NCBI RefSeq assembly: GCF_033898505.1
Contig: NZ_JAXAFK010000006.1
Span: 62,001 to 126,000, forward strand
Direction of reading: 5' to 3'
From: Pectobacterium carotovorum
Lineage (GTDB): Bacteria > Pseudomonadota > Gammaproteobacteria > Enterobacterales > Enterobacteriaceae
Length of the DNA: 64,000 nt
In this document: piece after piece, positions 29,100 through 38,826 of the stretch
Numbering within the stretch: position 1 is the stretch's first letter
How the letters are laid out: each line of letters starts with the position of its first letter
Position numbers and translations under genes: made by a program
Notes under the pieces: model-generated
The model's input: the letters and a program-made list of their open reading frames with translations, nothing else
What the model was told of the DNA's origin: nothing
Databases searched by the model: none

Positions 29100-29113
29100 T
29101 TGATGTGGCTAGT

Positions 29114-29147
29114 GCCGCCTTCGGGCGGCCTCTTTTTATGTTTTTTT
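29114..29147 (+). terminator. Intercistronic terminator-like hairpin between mtlA and mtlD
   Basis: GCCGCC and GGCGGC close a TTCG tetraloop (29114-29129), followed by CTCTTTTTATGTTTTTTT. It probably allows partial readthrough, lowering mtlD relative to mtlA or protecting the mtlA 3' end. Confidence 0.8.
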
Positions 29148-29160
29148 AAGGTTATGTCTC

Positions 29161-30309
29161 ATGAAAGCATTACATTTTGGCGCGGGTAATATTGGCCGTG
29201 GATTTATTGGGAAATTGTTGGCGGATGCCAACGTCGAACTGACATTTGCTGACGTCAATCAGCCGCTGTTGGATGCTTTGAACAGCCGTAAAAGCTATAC
29301 GGTGCGGATTGTTGGCGATAACACACGCCTTGATACCGTGAGCAACGTTAGCGCCGTTCACAGCGGCAGCCAGGATGCCGTTGCGCTGATTGCCGTGGCC
29401 GATCTGGTGACAACCGCGGTGGGGCCGCAGATTCTGGAAAAAATCGCCGGAGCTATCGCTCAGGGGCTGGTTAAGCGCCATAACGACGGCAATACCCGGC
29501 CATTGAACATTATTGCCTGTGAAAATATGGTGCGCGGCACCAGCCAGTTAAAACAGCATGTGTTGAAACTGCTGCCGGAAGGCCATCAGGAATGGGTTGT
29601 CGAGCATGTGGGATTTGTCGATTCTGCCGTGGATCGCATCGTTCCCCCTTCTGAAGCCGGTAGCGATGATGTGCTGGCGGTGACGGTAGAAACCTTCAGC
29701 GAATGGATCGTCGATAAAACCCAGTTCTGCGGTGAGCCGCCAGCGATTCCCGGTATGGAACTGACCGACAACCTGATGGCATTTGTCGAGCGTAAGCTCT
29801 TTACGCTGAACACTGGCCATGCAATTACGGCTTACCTCGGCCAGCAGGCGCGGCATCAAACGATTCGCGATGCGATTCTTGACCCGCAAGTCAGAGCCGT
29901 AGTCAAAGGCGCAATGGAAGAGAGCGGTGCGGTGCTTATCAAGCGCTACGATTTTGATGCGGATAAGCATGCTGCCTATATCAATAAAATTCTCAGCCGC
30001 TTTGAAAACCCCCATCTGCATGATGATGTGGAGCGCGTTGGCCGCCAGCCGCTGCGTAAATTGAGCGCGGGCGACCGTCTGATCAAGCCGCTGCTGGGCA
30101 CGCTGGAGTACCATTTGCCGCATGACAACCTGATTACCGGTATTGCCGCCGCGATGCATTATCGTAGCGAACAGGATCCGCAGGCGCTGGAACTGGCCGA
30201 GTTGCTCCGTGCACAGGGGCCGCAGGCGACGCTGGCACAGATTTCTGGTCTGGATGCTGACAGCGAGGTTGTCGCGCAAGCAGTGAATGTGTATAACGCC
30301 ATGCAGTAA
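29161..30309 (+). CDS. mtlD: Mannitol-1-phosphate 5-dehydrogenase
   Basis: Oxidises mannitol 1-phosphate to fructose 6-phosphate with NAD+. 382 residues, the E. coli length, with the N-terminal dinucleotide motif [16 protein letters not shown], the ACENMVRGT block, and the polyol dehydrogenase core [12 protein letters not shown] plus [16 protein letters not shown]. Second gene of the mtl operon. Confidence 0.97.
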   Translation: MKALHFGAGNIGRGFIGKLLADANVELTFADVNQPLLDALNSRKSYTVRIVGDNTRLDTVSNVSAVHSGSQDAVALIAVADLVTTAVGPQILEKIAGAIAQGLVKRHNDGNTRPLNIIACENMVRGTSQLKQHVLKLLPEGHQEWVVEHVGFVDSAVDRIVPPSEAGSDDVLAVTVETFSEWIVDKTQFCGEPPAIPGMELTDNLMAFVERKLFTLNTGHAITAYLGQQARHQTIRDAILDPQVRAVVKGAMEESGAVLIKRYDFDADKHAAYINKILSRFENPHLHDDVERVGRQPLRKLSAGDRLIKPLLGTLEYHLPHDNLITGIAAAMHYRSEQDPQALELAELLRAQGPQATLAQISGLDADSEVVAQAVNVYNAMQ

Positions 30310-30328
30310 TCGGCGCGTCTCGTCACCA

Positions 30329-30401
30329 GGCAGGTGTGGTCTTTTCGACACGGTGTAATCTATACGGGCGACGTCGGGGATGGGAGGTCGCCACACCTGC
30401 C
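30329..30401 (+). other. Long intercistronic stem between mtlD and mtlR
   Basis: GGCAGGTGTGG (30329-30339) pairs perfectly with CCACACCTGCC (30391-30401), enclosing 51 bases. A smaller imperfect dyad (CGGTAAGCATGCTACCG) follows at 30401-30417. It may be an RNA processing or protection element ahead of mtlR; no T-tract follows. Confidence 0.5.
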
Positions 30402-30462
30402 GGTAAGCATGCTACCGAGATGGGGTATGCTGTGTGCGGGGTTAAAAGGTCGAGAAGTGACG

Positions 30463-30993
30463 ATGGAAGAAACACAGGCGTTTGAAAACCGGGTTCTGGA
30501 AGCGCTGAACTCAGGGAAGACCGTGCGCGATTTTATGCTTTGTGCCGTTGAATTGCTGGCTGAAGCGGTCAGTATCCTGATGTTGCAGGTGTTCCGTAAA
30601 GACGACTATGCGGTGAAATATGCCGTTGAACCCTTGATGACGGGAACGGGCCCGCTGGGCGACCTGTCCGTGCGCCTGAAACTGATTTATGGTCTGGGGA
30701 TGATCAGCCGTAAAGAGTACGAAGATGCAGAACTGTTAATGGCGCTGGGCGAAGAGCTGACGCATGACGATCGGCATTATCGTTTTACCGACGATGAAAT
30801 TCTGGGGCCCATCGGCGAACTGCACTGCGTTACGGCGCTGCCCGCGGAACCGGCCTTGCCGCCGGGAGCCGACGCCGCCGATCCGCTGCTGGTGAACATG
30901 CAGCAGCAGCGTTATCAGCAGATGGTTCGTTCCACGCTGGTGTTATCTCTGACCACTCTGATTGCGCAAATTAGCCTGAAAAAAGCGTTTTAA
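30463..30993 (+). CDS. mtlR: Mannitol operon repressor MtlR
   Basis: MtlR represses the mannitol operon in E. coli by an unusual fold without a classical helix-turn-helix. Here [55 protein letters not shown] and the C-terminal [11 protein letters not shown] match it (segments at residues 1-24, 43-59 and onward). I use ATG 30463 (176 residues); E. coli has about 20 further residues at the N terminus, so an in-frame ATG at 30409 (194 residues) is an alternative. Confidence 0.9.
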   Translation: MEETQAFENRVLEALNSGKTVRDFMLCAVELLAEAVSILMLQVFRKDDYAVKYAVEPLMTGTGPLGDLSVRLKLIYGLGMISRKEYEDAELLMALGEELTHDDRHYRFTDDEILGPIGELHCVTALPAEPALPPGADAADPLLVNMQQQRYQQMVRSTLVLSLTTLIAQISLKKAF

Positions 30994-31084
30994 CCTTATT
31001 CCACGCTATCACGTCACTGCGTCAATCCGACGTTTCGTGTATGCTGTGCTCCGCATTATTCTCCCGTTATACAGGTTATCTTTT

Positions 31085-31447
31085 ATGAAAGAGCAGGAAA
31101 AAGCAGAGATTAAACGCCTTAGCGACCAATTGGATAAGCTGACGCGTAAGCAGGCCACGCTGCTGGCACAAGGTGATGCTGAAGCTATCGCCCTCAATAT
31201 GGACGCGCGTGAGAAGCTAACGGCCGAAATTGAGCGCCTGCGTAACGTGAGAGAACAGAAACTCAGTAAAGAAGCGCAGAAACTGGCGAACCTGCCTTTC
31301 AGCCGTGCGATTACGAAAAAAGAGCAGGCTGATATGGGGACGTTGAAGAAAAGCGTTCGCGGTTTGGTGGTGGTACACCCGATGACTGCACTGGGGCGCG
31401 AGATGGGCTTAACAGAGATGACGGGCTACGCGCCGAAACCGTTCTGA
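31085..31447 (+). CDS. yibL: Conserved ribosome-associated protein YibL
   Basis: 120 residues, the E. coli YibL length. The N-terminal half is a charged coiled coil ([18 protein letters not shown]); the C-terminal half [14 protein letters not shown] and [19 protein letters not shown] is nearly identical to E. coli. YibL (DUF2810) has been reported with large ribosomal subunits; its role is unknown. As in E. coli it follows mtlR. AGG precedes ATG 31085; the upstream extension to 31037 has no homology. Confidence 0.93.
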   Translation: MKEQEKAEIKRLSDQLDKLTRKQATLLAQGDAEAIALNMDAREKLTAEIERLRNVREQKLSKEAQKLANLPFSRAITKKEQADMGTLKKSVRGLVVVHPMTALGREMGLTEMTGYAPKPF

Positions 31448-31511
31448 GGTTTGTTTCTCTGCGCCGACAGAAGCTGATGATGTACGCGTTGGCGTGATGG
31501 ATTTGTTGATG

Positions 31512-31540
31512 AAGCCCCTGTTTAACAGGGGCTTTGTCGT
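31512..31540 (+). terminator. Terminator after yibL
   Basis: AAGCCCCTG (31512-31520) pairs with CAGGGGCTT (31526-31534), then TGTCGTTT. It lies between convergent yibL and the chemoreceptor gene. Confidence 0.8.
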
Positions 31541-31564
31541 TTCTGGTTCGTGGCTGTTGCGATA

Positions 31565-33457
31565 TTAGCGCGGTGCGTGCAGACGATGCGTTTGGTTGGT
31601 AAACGCGATACCGGCCGGAGTGTCATCGTGTTGCGTGTTTGCCAGACGGAAGACGGAAACCGCCTGTTTCAGCAGTCTCGCCTGTTCTTCCAGCGAATCG
31701 GCGGCGGCAGAGGATTGTTCAACCAGCGCGGCGTTCTGCTGCGTGGTGCTGTCCATCTCAACAATCGCCTGGCTAACCTGACTAATTCCCCGGCTTTGCT
31801 CATCCGATGCAGTGGCAATTTCACCCATGATGTCGTGCACCTGCGTGATCGAGGTGACGATATCATTCATCGTTTTGCCTGCGTTGCCGACCAGCGTCGC
31901 ACCGTGTGAGACCTGATTAACGGATTCAGAGATCAGGCCTTCGATTTCCTTCGCGGCCTGAGAACTGCGCTGTGCCAGATTGCGGACTTCGCTAGCGACC
32001 ACGGCAAAGCCACGGCCTTGTTCACCAGCGCGAGCAGCTTCCACCGCAGCGTTCAATGCCAGGATGTTGGTCTGGAAGGCGATGCTATTGATGACGGACG
32101 TGATTTCCGCGATACGTTTAGAGCTGTTTTCAATCGCGCTCATGGTTTGCACCACGTTATTCACCTGCTCGCCACCCTGTTTGGCAGTTTGGGAAGCGCT
32201 GATAGCCAGTTTGTTGGCGTGGTGCGCGTTATCCGCATTTTGCTTAACTGTCGCGGTGAGCTGTTCCATGCTGGCGGCGGTTTGCTCAACGGCGGCGGCC
32301 TGTTGCTCGGTACGTGATGACAGGTCCGTATTGCCCGCGACGATCTCGCTGGAGGCGTTAGAAATCTGGCTGACGCCGACGCGAATGTCGTCGATCATAT
32401 TGTGCAGGTTGTCGTTCATTTTCGACATTGCACTCATCAACTGACCCAGCTCATCCTTACGCGTTGTGTTGATGGACATGGTGAGGTCGCCTGTTGCGAT
32501 TTTTTCAGCCATGCTCAATGTGTTGCCCAGCGGTGTGGTGATCTGACGTGAAATGAACCAGGAAATCAGCAGGCCAAGCAGCAGTGTAATCAGCGCCGCG
32601 ATGCTCATTTGCAGTGTGGCATTGTGGATATCTGCCTGCGAAGCCGCCAGCTGATCGCTCAGCAGCGATTTCACTACGTCGTTTAACTGTCCGGCGACAA
32701 CCTGCATTTGCCCCGCCTGCGCCATTTCCTCCTGATAGGCTGGCATATAGGCCAGAACCTGCTCTTCATAGCTATTCATGATTGTCATAACCGGTGCTAG
32801 CGTTTCACGCTGTTCGGCAGACAGGCTCTGATACAGAAAGGTCAGTGACGTTTGTGCCGCATTGATGGCATCCGTCAGCTTTTCTTCGGATTCTTTATTG
32901 GTCGAAAGTAATAAACCACGAACGTGGTAGCGGACGGCAATCAGTTTTTGGTTCAGGTCGGAAAGTAATAGTTGCAGGTTTGTGCTGTTGTTGTCTGTCT
33001 TTAATTGATCGTTGAGATCTTGTAGAGGTTTTTCCGTGGTTGAAATATTCCAGCTTTTTCTTACGGCATCCTTTTTGCTCACGGCATTTATATAATTATT
33101 TTGTTTTTCCTGATAGCTGGTAATTAATGTGGGGATGCTGGCTATTTTCTTGGCGTCGCTTTCAGGCCAGTGAAATTCTTTTGCTTTTTCAGCGAGTTTA
33201 CTGACGCTGGCAATATGCTCAATGTTCCTTTTTATATCATCTGGGTTATAGGTGGTGCCGTATAATGCGCGGTAATATTTAGCCTGGTTAATTTCATCAT
33301 TGATATTGTTGCTTAAGTTAACTTTATCAATGCTGTCTTTCAGCGAGCTAATATGCATAATGCCCGCACCAGCAATCACCATGGTCATCAGCAGAATCAG
33401 GAAAAAGCCTAACCCTAATTTTTTACCGACTTTTAGATTGTCAAAATTCATAGCCAT
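31565..33457 (-). CDS. Methyl-accepting chemotaxis protein without tether pentapeptide
   Basis: About 630 residues: N-terminal transmembrane helix (LGLGFFLILLMTMVIAGAGI), a helical periplasmic ligand domain, second transmembrane helix (ALITLLLGLLISWFISRQI), HAMP, and a signalling domain with [15 protein letters not shown]. It ends LHAPR and lacks the NWETF-type tail of the first chemoreceptor, so it probably relies on other receptors for adaptation enzymes. Ligand unknown. Start uncertain among GTG 33460, ATG 33457 and ATG 33451. Transcribed from a sigma-28 promoter. Confidence 0.92.
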   Translation of the reverse strand: MAMNFDNLKVGKKLGLGFFLILLMTMVIAGAGIMHISSLKDSIDKVNLSNNINDEINQAKYYRALYGTTYNPDDIKRNIEHIASVSKLAEKAKEFHWPESDAKKIASIPTLITSYQEKQNNYINAVSKKDAVRKSWNISTTEKPLQDLNDQLKTDNNSTNLQLLLSDLNQKLIAVRYHVRGLLLSTNKESEEKLTDAINAAQTSLTFLYQSLSAEQRETLAPVMTIMNSYEEQVLAYMPAYQEEMAQAGQMQVVAGQLNDVVKSLLSDQLAASQADIHNATLQMSIAALITLLLGLLISWFISRQITTPLGNTLSMAEKIATGDLTMSINTTRKDELGQLMSAMSKMNDNLHNMIDDIRVGVSQISNASSEIVAGNTDLSSRTEQQAAAVEQTAASMEQLTATVKQNADNAHHANKLAISASQTAKQGGEQVNNVVQTMSAIENSSKRIAEITSVINSIAFQTNILALNAAVEAARAGEQGRGFAVVASEVRNLAQRSSQAAKEIEGLISESVNQVSHGATLVGNAGKTMNDIVTSITQVHDIMGEIATASDEQSRGISQVSQAIVEMDSTTQQNAALVEQSSAAADSLEEQARLLKQAVSVFRLANTQHDDTPAGIAFTNQTHRLHAPR

Positions 33458-33589
33458 CACATCCCACCACTATATCGTATTGAGTCGAATTCACTATCCT
33501 GATGCACGCTTGATTAGCGGTGTTAGCATCTCGGATTACCGCTTGCCAAGCCTATCCCTGCAAAACAACATGATAAAAACCCGCAGTAG

Positions 33590-33616
33590 ATATCGGCACT
33601 TTACTCTGAAACTTTA
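33590..33616 (-). promoter_or_regulatory. Sigma-28 (FliA) promoter of the second chemoreceptor
   Basis: On the minus strand: TAAAGTTT, 11 bases, GCCGATAT. This matches the consensus TAAAGTTT-N11-GCCGATAA at 15 of 16 positions, about 130 bases before the coding start. Confidence 0.9.
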
Positions 33617-33706
33617 CGCGCCAGTAAGCGGCGGCCTGTCGGGGGCGAGGCTCAAAGATGAGCCGGATATTGCCAACGTACATGCGGCTTGAAGTATGGC
33701 AGGTAC

Positions 33707-33742
33707 AATAAAAAACTGGAATAACAGACTGTTATTCCAGTT
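33707..33742 (-). terminator. Rho-independent terminator of sodA
   Basis: On the minus strand a 13-base-pair stem (33730-33742 with 33714-33726) closes a three-base loop and is followed by TTTTATTG. Confidence 0.9.
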
Positions 33743-33790
33743 CATATTCAAACGCAGAAGAGGCCTGATGATATCAGGCACTCAGCGGTT

Positions 33791-34417
33791 TTATTTTTTC
33801 GCGCTAGCGAAACGAGCAGCGGCTTCGTCCCAGTTCAACACGTTCCAGAATGCTTTAGCATAAGCTGGACGAAGGTTCTGATATTTCAGGTAGTAAGCGT
33901 GTTCCCAGACGTCCAGACCGACGATTGGGTAGCCAGACGCGCCAGAAACAGCTTCACCCATCAGCGGGCTGTCTTGGTTTGCAGTAGACACTACGGCCAG
34001 TTTGCCGTCGTCTTTCAGTACCAGCCACGCCCAGCCAGAACCGAAGCGAGTGGCTGCTGCTTGCTCAAATTTCTCTTTAAACGCATCAACGCTGCCGAAA
34101 TCACGTTCGATAGCGGCTTTCAGATCGCCAGTCAGCGTCGTACCTACTTTCAGGCCTTTCCAGAACAGGCTGTGGTTAACGTGGCCACCCGCATTGTTAC
34201 GCAGTGCTGTTCTTTTCTCCGCAGGAACTTTATCCAGTTGGGCGATCAGCTCTTCAGCAGACAATTTAGCCAGCTCAGGCAGAGATTCCAGCGCGGCGTT
34301 AGCATTATTGACGTAAGCCTGATGGTGTTTGGAATGGTGAATTTCCATCGTTTCTTTGTCGAAATGCGGTTCCAGTGCGTCATAAGCATATGGCAGCGAT
34401 GGCAGTGAATAACTCAT
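33791..34417 (-). CDS. sodA: Manganese superoxide dismutase
   Basis: Cytoplasmic Mn-SOD dismutating superoxide. 208 residues; matches E. coli Sod[21 protein letters not shown], metal ligand His in [23 protein letters not shown] (second His) and [14 protein letters not shown] (Asp and third His). ATG 34417 has GGAG upstream; an in-frame ATG at 34432 precedes that site and is less likely. A Fur box upstream suggests iron repression, as known for E. coli sodA. Confidence 0.97.
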   Translation of the reverse strand: MSYSLPSLPYAYDALEPHFDKETMEIHHSKHHQAYVNNANAALESLPELAKLSAEELIAQLDKVPAEKRTALRNNAGGHVNHSLFWKGLKVGTTLTGDLKAAIERDFGSVDAFKEKFEQAAATRFGSGWAWLVLKDDGKLAVVSTANQDSPLMGEAVSGASGYPIVGLDVWEHAYYLKYQNLRPAYAKAFWNVLNWDEAAARFASAKK

Positions 34418-34504
34418 GTTTAGCATCTCCATGGTAAAAAAAATGTTACGGCACTGTACTGTTAGTACCGCGTAAGCAATACGTTCATTATAGTTAATTA
34501 AATG

Positions 34505-34523
34505 ATATTGAAAATGATTATTC
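34505..34523 (-). promoter_or_regulatory. Fur box upstream of sodA
   Basis: GATATTGAAAATGATTATT matches the 19-base Fur consensus at 15 of 19 positions, about 90 bases before the sodA start. Confidence 0.7.
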
Positions 34524-34609
34524 TCGTTCTGATGTCATGAACCATATTGCTTTACCTCATGATAACAAACGGTTATGTCATTATTGCACTATGTAGAAAC
34601 AAATTAATC

Positions 34610-34633
34610 TATACCCGTCATACTTCAAGCTGC
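34610..34633. repeat. Solitary end of the TATACCC repeat family
   Basis: TATACCCGTCATACTTCAAG at 34610-34629 is identical to the left end of the 342-base element at 35515, about 0.9 kb away. The rest of that element is absent, so this is a truncated copy or an end relic next to the fdhD stop. Confidence 0.8.
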
Positions 34634-34653
34634 TGTGGCGCAGATGGTGTCGC

Positions 34654-35487
34654 TTACTCGCTCAGGCGCTGTGGATGCGTGTAAATAGTCGCATGCCCCG
34701 GTCGACAAAAACCGACCAGCGTCAGGTTGCAGCGCTCTGCGACCTCAACGGCCAGTGAGGTTGCCGCCGAGACGGCAAACAGGATTTCCACGCCGCACAT
34801 GGCGGACTTCTGAACCATTTCATAGCTGGCCCGGCTGGAGACCAGCGCTGCGCCTTGCTTCCACCCGTGTTTCGCTCGGGTACCCAGCAGTTTATCCAGC
34901 GCGACATGGCGGCCGACGTCTTCACTCCCCCCGGACAGCGTGCCGTCTGGCGCGACCCAACTTGCGGCATGCGTGCAACCCGTCATCTGACCGATCTTCT
35001 GCACGTCTCGTAGCCGTACCAGCGCGTTTTCGAGCTTGCTGAGGGAAAATGTCTGCGTGAAGGGTAAGGGGGCGATGGGTTTGCCGATTTCCGCGAGCTG
35101 TTCTACGCCACATACGCCGCAGCCTGTGCGACCGTCCATCGCCCGGCGCCGTTCTTTTAGCCCGACAAAGCGTCGGCTGGACAGCTCAATCTGCACTTCG
35201 ATGCCGTTACAGGCGGCCTGTACATCAATCCCGTAGATATCCGCTGGTGATTGAATAATGCCTTCAGATAAGGAAAACCCGAGGGCGAACTGTTCCAGTT
35301 CTTTCGGCGATGCCATCATGACGACATGCGAGATGCCGTTGTAGACCAGCGCCACGGGCACTTCTTCCGCCAGCCAGTCAGACTGTGGCTGATGCAGCGA
35401 GTCAGGATGATAAACCGAATGTTGCGTTGCGCCTTCAAGGGCGGCATCCGCGTGTAAATGAACCCCTTCCACCTGAAATACCTGCAT
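34654..35487 (-). CDS. fdhD: Sulfur carrier protein FdhD for formate dehydrogenase maturation
   Basis: FdhD transfers sulfur from IscS to the molybdenum cofactor of formate dehydrogenases. 277 residues, the E. coli length, with the essential CGVC in [13 protein letters not shown], the CTHAASWV region and [16 protein letters not shown]. Start set at ATG 35487 (MQVFQVEG) with CAGGG upstream; the frame runs on to 35526 into the repeat. No formate dehydrogenase genes are adjacent here, unlike E. coli. Confidence 0.94.
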   Translation of the reverse strand: MQVFQVEGVHLHADAALEGATQHSVYHPDSLHQPQSDWLAEEVPVALVYNGISHVVMMASPKELEQFALGFSLSEGIIQSPADIYGIDVQAACNGIEVQIELSSRRFVGLKERRRAMDGRTGCGVCGVEQLAEIGKPIAPLPFTQTFSLSKLENALVRLRDVQKIGQMTGCTHAASWVAPDGTLSGGSEDVGRHVALDKLLGTRAKHGWKQGAALVSSRASYEMVQKSAMCGVEILFAVSAATSLAVEVAERCNLTLVGFCRPGHATIYTHPQRLSE

Positions 35488-36047
<560 letters not shown>

Positions 36048-37583
36048 ATGGCGCATGATAATTTTGAAGGCCGGCCAGCATCTGACGAGGTCGGTTCTCT
36101 CAACCTGAAAAAACGCTATGACAATTTTATCGGCGGAGCCTGGGTTCCACCTGATGCGGGTCAGTATTTTGTCAATTTGACGCCAGTAACGGGCCAGCCG
36201 ATGTGTGAAGTGGCCAGTTCGTCAACGCGAGATATTGACCACGCGCTGGATGCCGCTCACAAGGCAAAAGCGGAATGGGGTGGTATGTCGGTACAGGATC
36301 GGGCGCTGGTGCTTAACCGCATTGCTGACAGAATGGAACAAAATCTTGAGCTGCTGGCGCGGGTGGAAACCTGGGATAACGGTAAACCGATACGCGAAAC
36401 CAGTGGGGCGGATGTGCCGCTGGCGATTGACCATTTTCGCTATTTTGCAGCCTGTATTCGTGCGCAAGAAGGGGCGATCAGTGAAATTGATGGCGATACC
36501 GTGGCCTACCATTTTCATGAACCTCTCGGCGTTGTCGGGCAAATCATTCCCTGGAATTTCCCGCTGCTGATGGCCTGTTGGAAGATGGCGCCTGCGCTGG
36601 CCGCTGGTAACTGTATTGTGCTGAAACCCGCCAAACTGACGCCGATGTCGGTGCTGATTTTGATGGAACTGATTCAGGATCTGCTGCCGCCAGGTGTCAT
36701 TAATGTCGTCAATGGGTCGGGAAGCGAAATTGGCGAATACCTGGCGACGTCGAAACGCGTTGCGAAAGTCGCATTCACCGGCTCGACCGAAGTGGGCCAG
36801 CAGATCATGAGCTATGCGGCGCAGAACGTGACGCCAGTAACGTTGGAACTGGGTGGCAAATCGCCGAACATCTTCTTTGCCGACGTGATGGATAAAGAAG
36901 ACAGCTTTTTTGACAAAGTGCTCGAAGGCTTCACGCTGTTTGCTTTCAATCAGGGAGAAGTCTGTACCTGTCCGAGCCGCGCGCTGGTGCAGGAATCTAT
37001 CTATGATCGCTTTATGGAGCGGGCAATCAAGCGCGTGGAGGCTATCCGCATCGGCAACCCGCTGGACAGCAAAACCATGATGGGTGCTCAGGTGTCAGCA
37101 GGCCAGCTTGACACCATCCTTAACTACATAGATATCGGTAAGAAAGAGGGTGCACGGGTGCTCACGGGCGGCCAGCGTAAGGCGATGCCGGGTGGGCTAG
37201 CGGAAGGCTACTATCTGGAACCGACGATATTGTTCGGTAAAAACAGTATGCGTGTCTTCCAGGAGGAAATTTTTGGACCGGTATTAGCGGTCACGACCTT
37301 CAAAACGATGGATGACGCACTGGAGATCGCCAACGACACGGAATACGGTCTGGGGGCTGGCGTGTGGAGCCGTAACGGTAACATCGCTTACCGGATGGGG
37401 CGCGGTATTCAGGCCGGACGCGTCTGGACCAACTGTTATCACGCCTATCCGGCGCATGCGGCGTTCGGGGGCTACAAGCAGTCCGGCATCGGGCGTGAAA
37501 ACCATAAAATGATGCTGGAACATTACCAGCAAACCAAGTGCCTGTTGGTGAGTTACTCTGATAAGCCGATGGGGCTGTTCTAA
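36048..37583 (+). CDS. aldB: Aldehyde dehydrogenase AldB
   Basis: NAD(P)+-dependent aldehyde dehydrogenase, 511 residues (E. coli AldB 512). Catalytic residues are visible: the Asn motif [14 protein letters not shown], the Glu in [11 protein letters not shown], and the Cys in [16 protein letters not shown]; the C terminus YSDKPMGLF is shared with AldB. AAAAGGAG precedes ATG 36048. In E. coli AldB oxidises acetaldehyde and other aldehydes in stationary phase. Confidence 0.95.
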   Translation: MAHDNFEGRPASDEVGSLNLKKRYDNFIGGAWVPPDAGQYFVNLTPVTGQPMCEVASSSTRDIDHALDAAHKAKAEWGGMSVQDRALVLNRIADRMEQNLELLARVETWDNGKPIRETSGADVPLAIDHFRYFAACIRAQEGAISEIDGDTVAYHFHEPLGVVGQIIPWNFPLLMACWKMAPALAAGNCIVLKPAKLTPMSVLILMELIQDLLPPGVINVVNGSGSEIGEYLATSKRVAKVAFTGSTEVGQQIMSYAAQNVTPVTLELGGKSPNIFFADVMDKEDSFFDKVLEGFTLFAFNQGEVCTCPSRALVQESIYDRFMERAIKRVEAIRIGNPLDSKTMMGAQVSAGQLDTILNYIDIGKKEGARVLTGGQRKAMPGGLAEGYYLEPTILFGKNSMRVFQEEIFGPVLAVTTFKTMDDALEIANDTEYGLGAGVWSRNGNIAYRMGRGIQAGRVWTNCYHAYPAHAAFGGYKQSGIGRENHKMMLEHYQQTKCLLVSYSDKPMGLF

Positions 37584-37602
37584 CGGCGTACTTCCTTAAA
37601 AC

Positions 37603-37632
37603 CCTGCGTGCCTGCCTGTGCGGGTACGCAGG
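37603..37632 (+). terminator. Hairpin after aldB
   Basis: CCTGCGTGCC (37603-37612) pairs with GGTACGCAGG (37623-37632), one mismatch. No T-tract follows. Confidence 0.4.
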
Positions 37633-37803
37633 CATAACGTACATTGATGCGGGTTTCCCGTATGAATCCGTCCTGATCACTCAGATTTGCCCGATTGTTG
37701 AGCGCTGGGAGTTGATAGTAGCAGGTCGTTGATAATAGATTGTGCTGACGTTTAACAACGGCTACGCTGTTTTGAATAGCGCTTTGCTTTCAAGAGGTTG
37801 TGC

Positions 37804-38796
37804 ATGACGGATAAGATCGGCTGGATTGATAACCTGCGGGCGCTGGCCTGCATGATGGTCGTTCTGATTCATAGCACAACCTACTATATTACTGCGGGCG
37901 GCACGCCGGGCGACGGTCACTGGGATGTAGCGAATATCCTGAACTCTGCCTCGCGCGTCTGTGTTCCGCTGTTTTTCATGATCTCGGGTTACTTATTCTT
38001 TGGCGAGCGCAGCGCGGGGAAAAAACATTTCCTGCGTATTGGTTTATGCCTGCTTTTTTATAGTACGGTCGCGCTGATCTATATTGCGACGCTCACGCCG
38101 ATTAATGGCCTGAATTCATTGCACCATGCGCTGCAAAAACCGGTCTTTTATCACTTATGGTTTTTCTACGCCATTGTGGTGATTTATCTGCTTTCCCCAC
38201 TTATTACCATCAAGCCGGTCTCGGGAAAATATATCGTCGTCTTGATTATCTTGCTGGCCGTTGTCGCCAATCCGAATACGGGGCGGGTGGAATTTGAAGG
38301 GTTTAAATTACTGCCCGTGAATCTCTATATTTACGGCGACACGTTTTACTATGTGCTGTATGCCGCGCTGGGGCGTGCGTTGGGGATGCTGGAAGTACCA
38401 AAGAAAATCGCGCTAGCCGCTATCCCGTTCTTTATTGCCTGTGTCGCACTGGTTGCGATGGGGACGAAGCACCACACATTATTGAACGATACGTTTACCC
38501 AGACATTTTACATCTACTGTGGCCCGCTGGTGTTTCTGGCTGCGGTCAGCCTTCTGGTGGTGTTTAAGCATTACTGTAACCAGCGAGTTTTACCCGGTTT
38601 TGCCACCCTTTCGCGCCATTCGCTGGCGATTTACGGCTTCCATGCGTTGATCATTCATTATCTGCGTACGCATGATGTAGTACTGCCATCCCACCCGGTT
38701 TTCGACATCTTGTATGTTTTCGCCATCGCGCTGGGGAGCAGCCTGCTGCTTTCGATGGCGCTACAGAAAATTGATGTGCGGCGCTGGGTGAGTTGA
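37804..38796 (+). CDS. wecH: O-acetyltransferase WecH (acyltransferase family 3)
   Basis: 330-residue polytopic inner-membrane protein of acyltransferase family 3. The N-terminal IGWIDNLRALACMMVVLIHSTTYY includes the family R-x(10)-H pair; SRVCVPLFFMISGYLFF is also typical. In E. coli WecH (YiaH, 331 residues) O-acetylates enterobacterial common antigen and lies beside the xyl genes, as here. ATG 37804 has AAGAGG upstream. Confidence 0.88.
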   Translation: MTDKIGWIDNLRALACMMVVLIHSTTYYITAGGTPGDGHWDVANILNSASRVCVPLFFMISGYLFFGERSAGKKHFLRIGLCLLFYSTVALIYIATLTPINGLNSLHHALQKPVFYHLWFFYAIVVIYLLSPLITIKPVSGKYIVVLIILLAVVANPNTGRVEFEGFKLLPVNLYIYGDTFYYVLYAALGRALGMLEVPKKIALAAIPFFIACVALVAMGTKHHTLLNDTFTQTFYIYCGPLVFLAAVSLLVVFKHYCNQRVLPGFATLSRHSLAIYGFHALIIHYLRTHDVVLPSHPVFDILYVFAIALGSSLLLSMALQKIDVRRWVS

Positions 38797-38826
38797 CGGT
38801 TTGTCCGCCGTGCCGGAAGTATCGTG

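Larger units (their letters stand above)
33458..33790. other. Intergenic region between sodA end and chemoreceptor start
   Basis: 333 bases. It holds the sigma-28 promoter of the chemoreceptor (33590-33616) and the sodA terminator (33707-33742). An open frame on the plus strand across 33300-33692 overlaps the chemoreceptor and promoter and is not supported. Confidence 0.75.

Noticed and set aside
33300..33692. Plus-strand frame upstream of the second chemoreceptor
   Set aside because: Overlaps the chemoreceptor coding start and its sigma-28 promoter, without homology.
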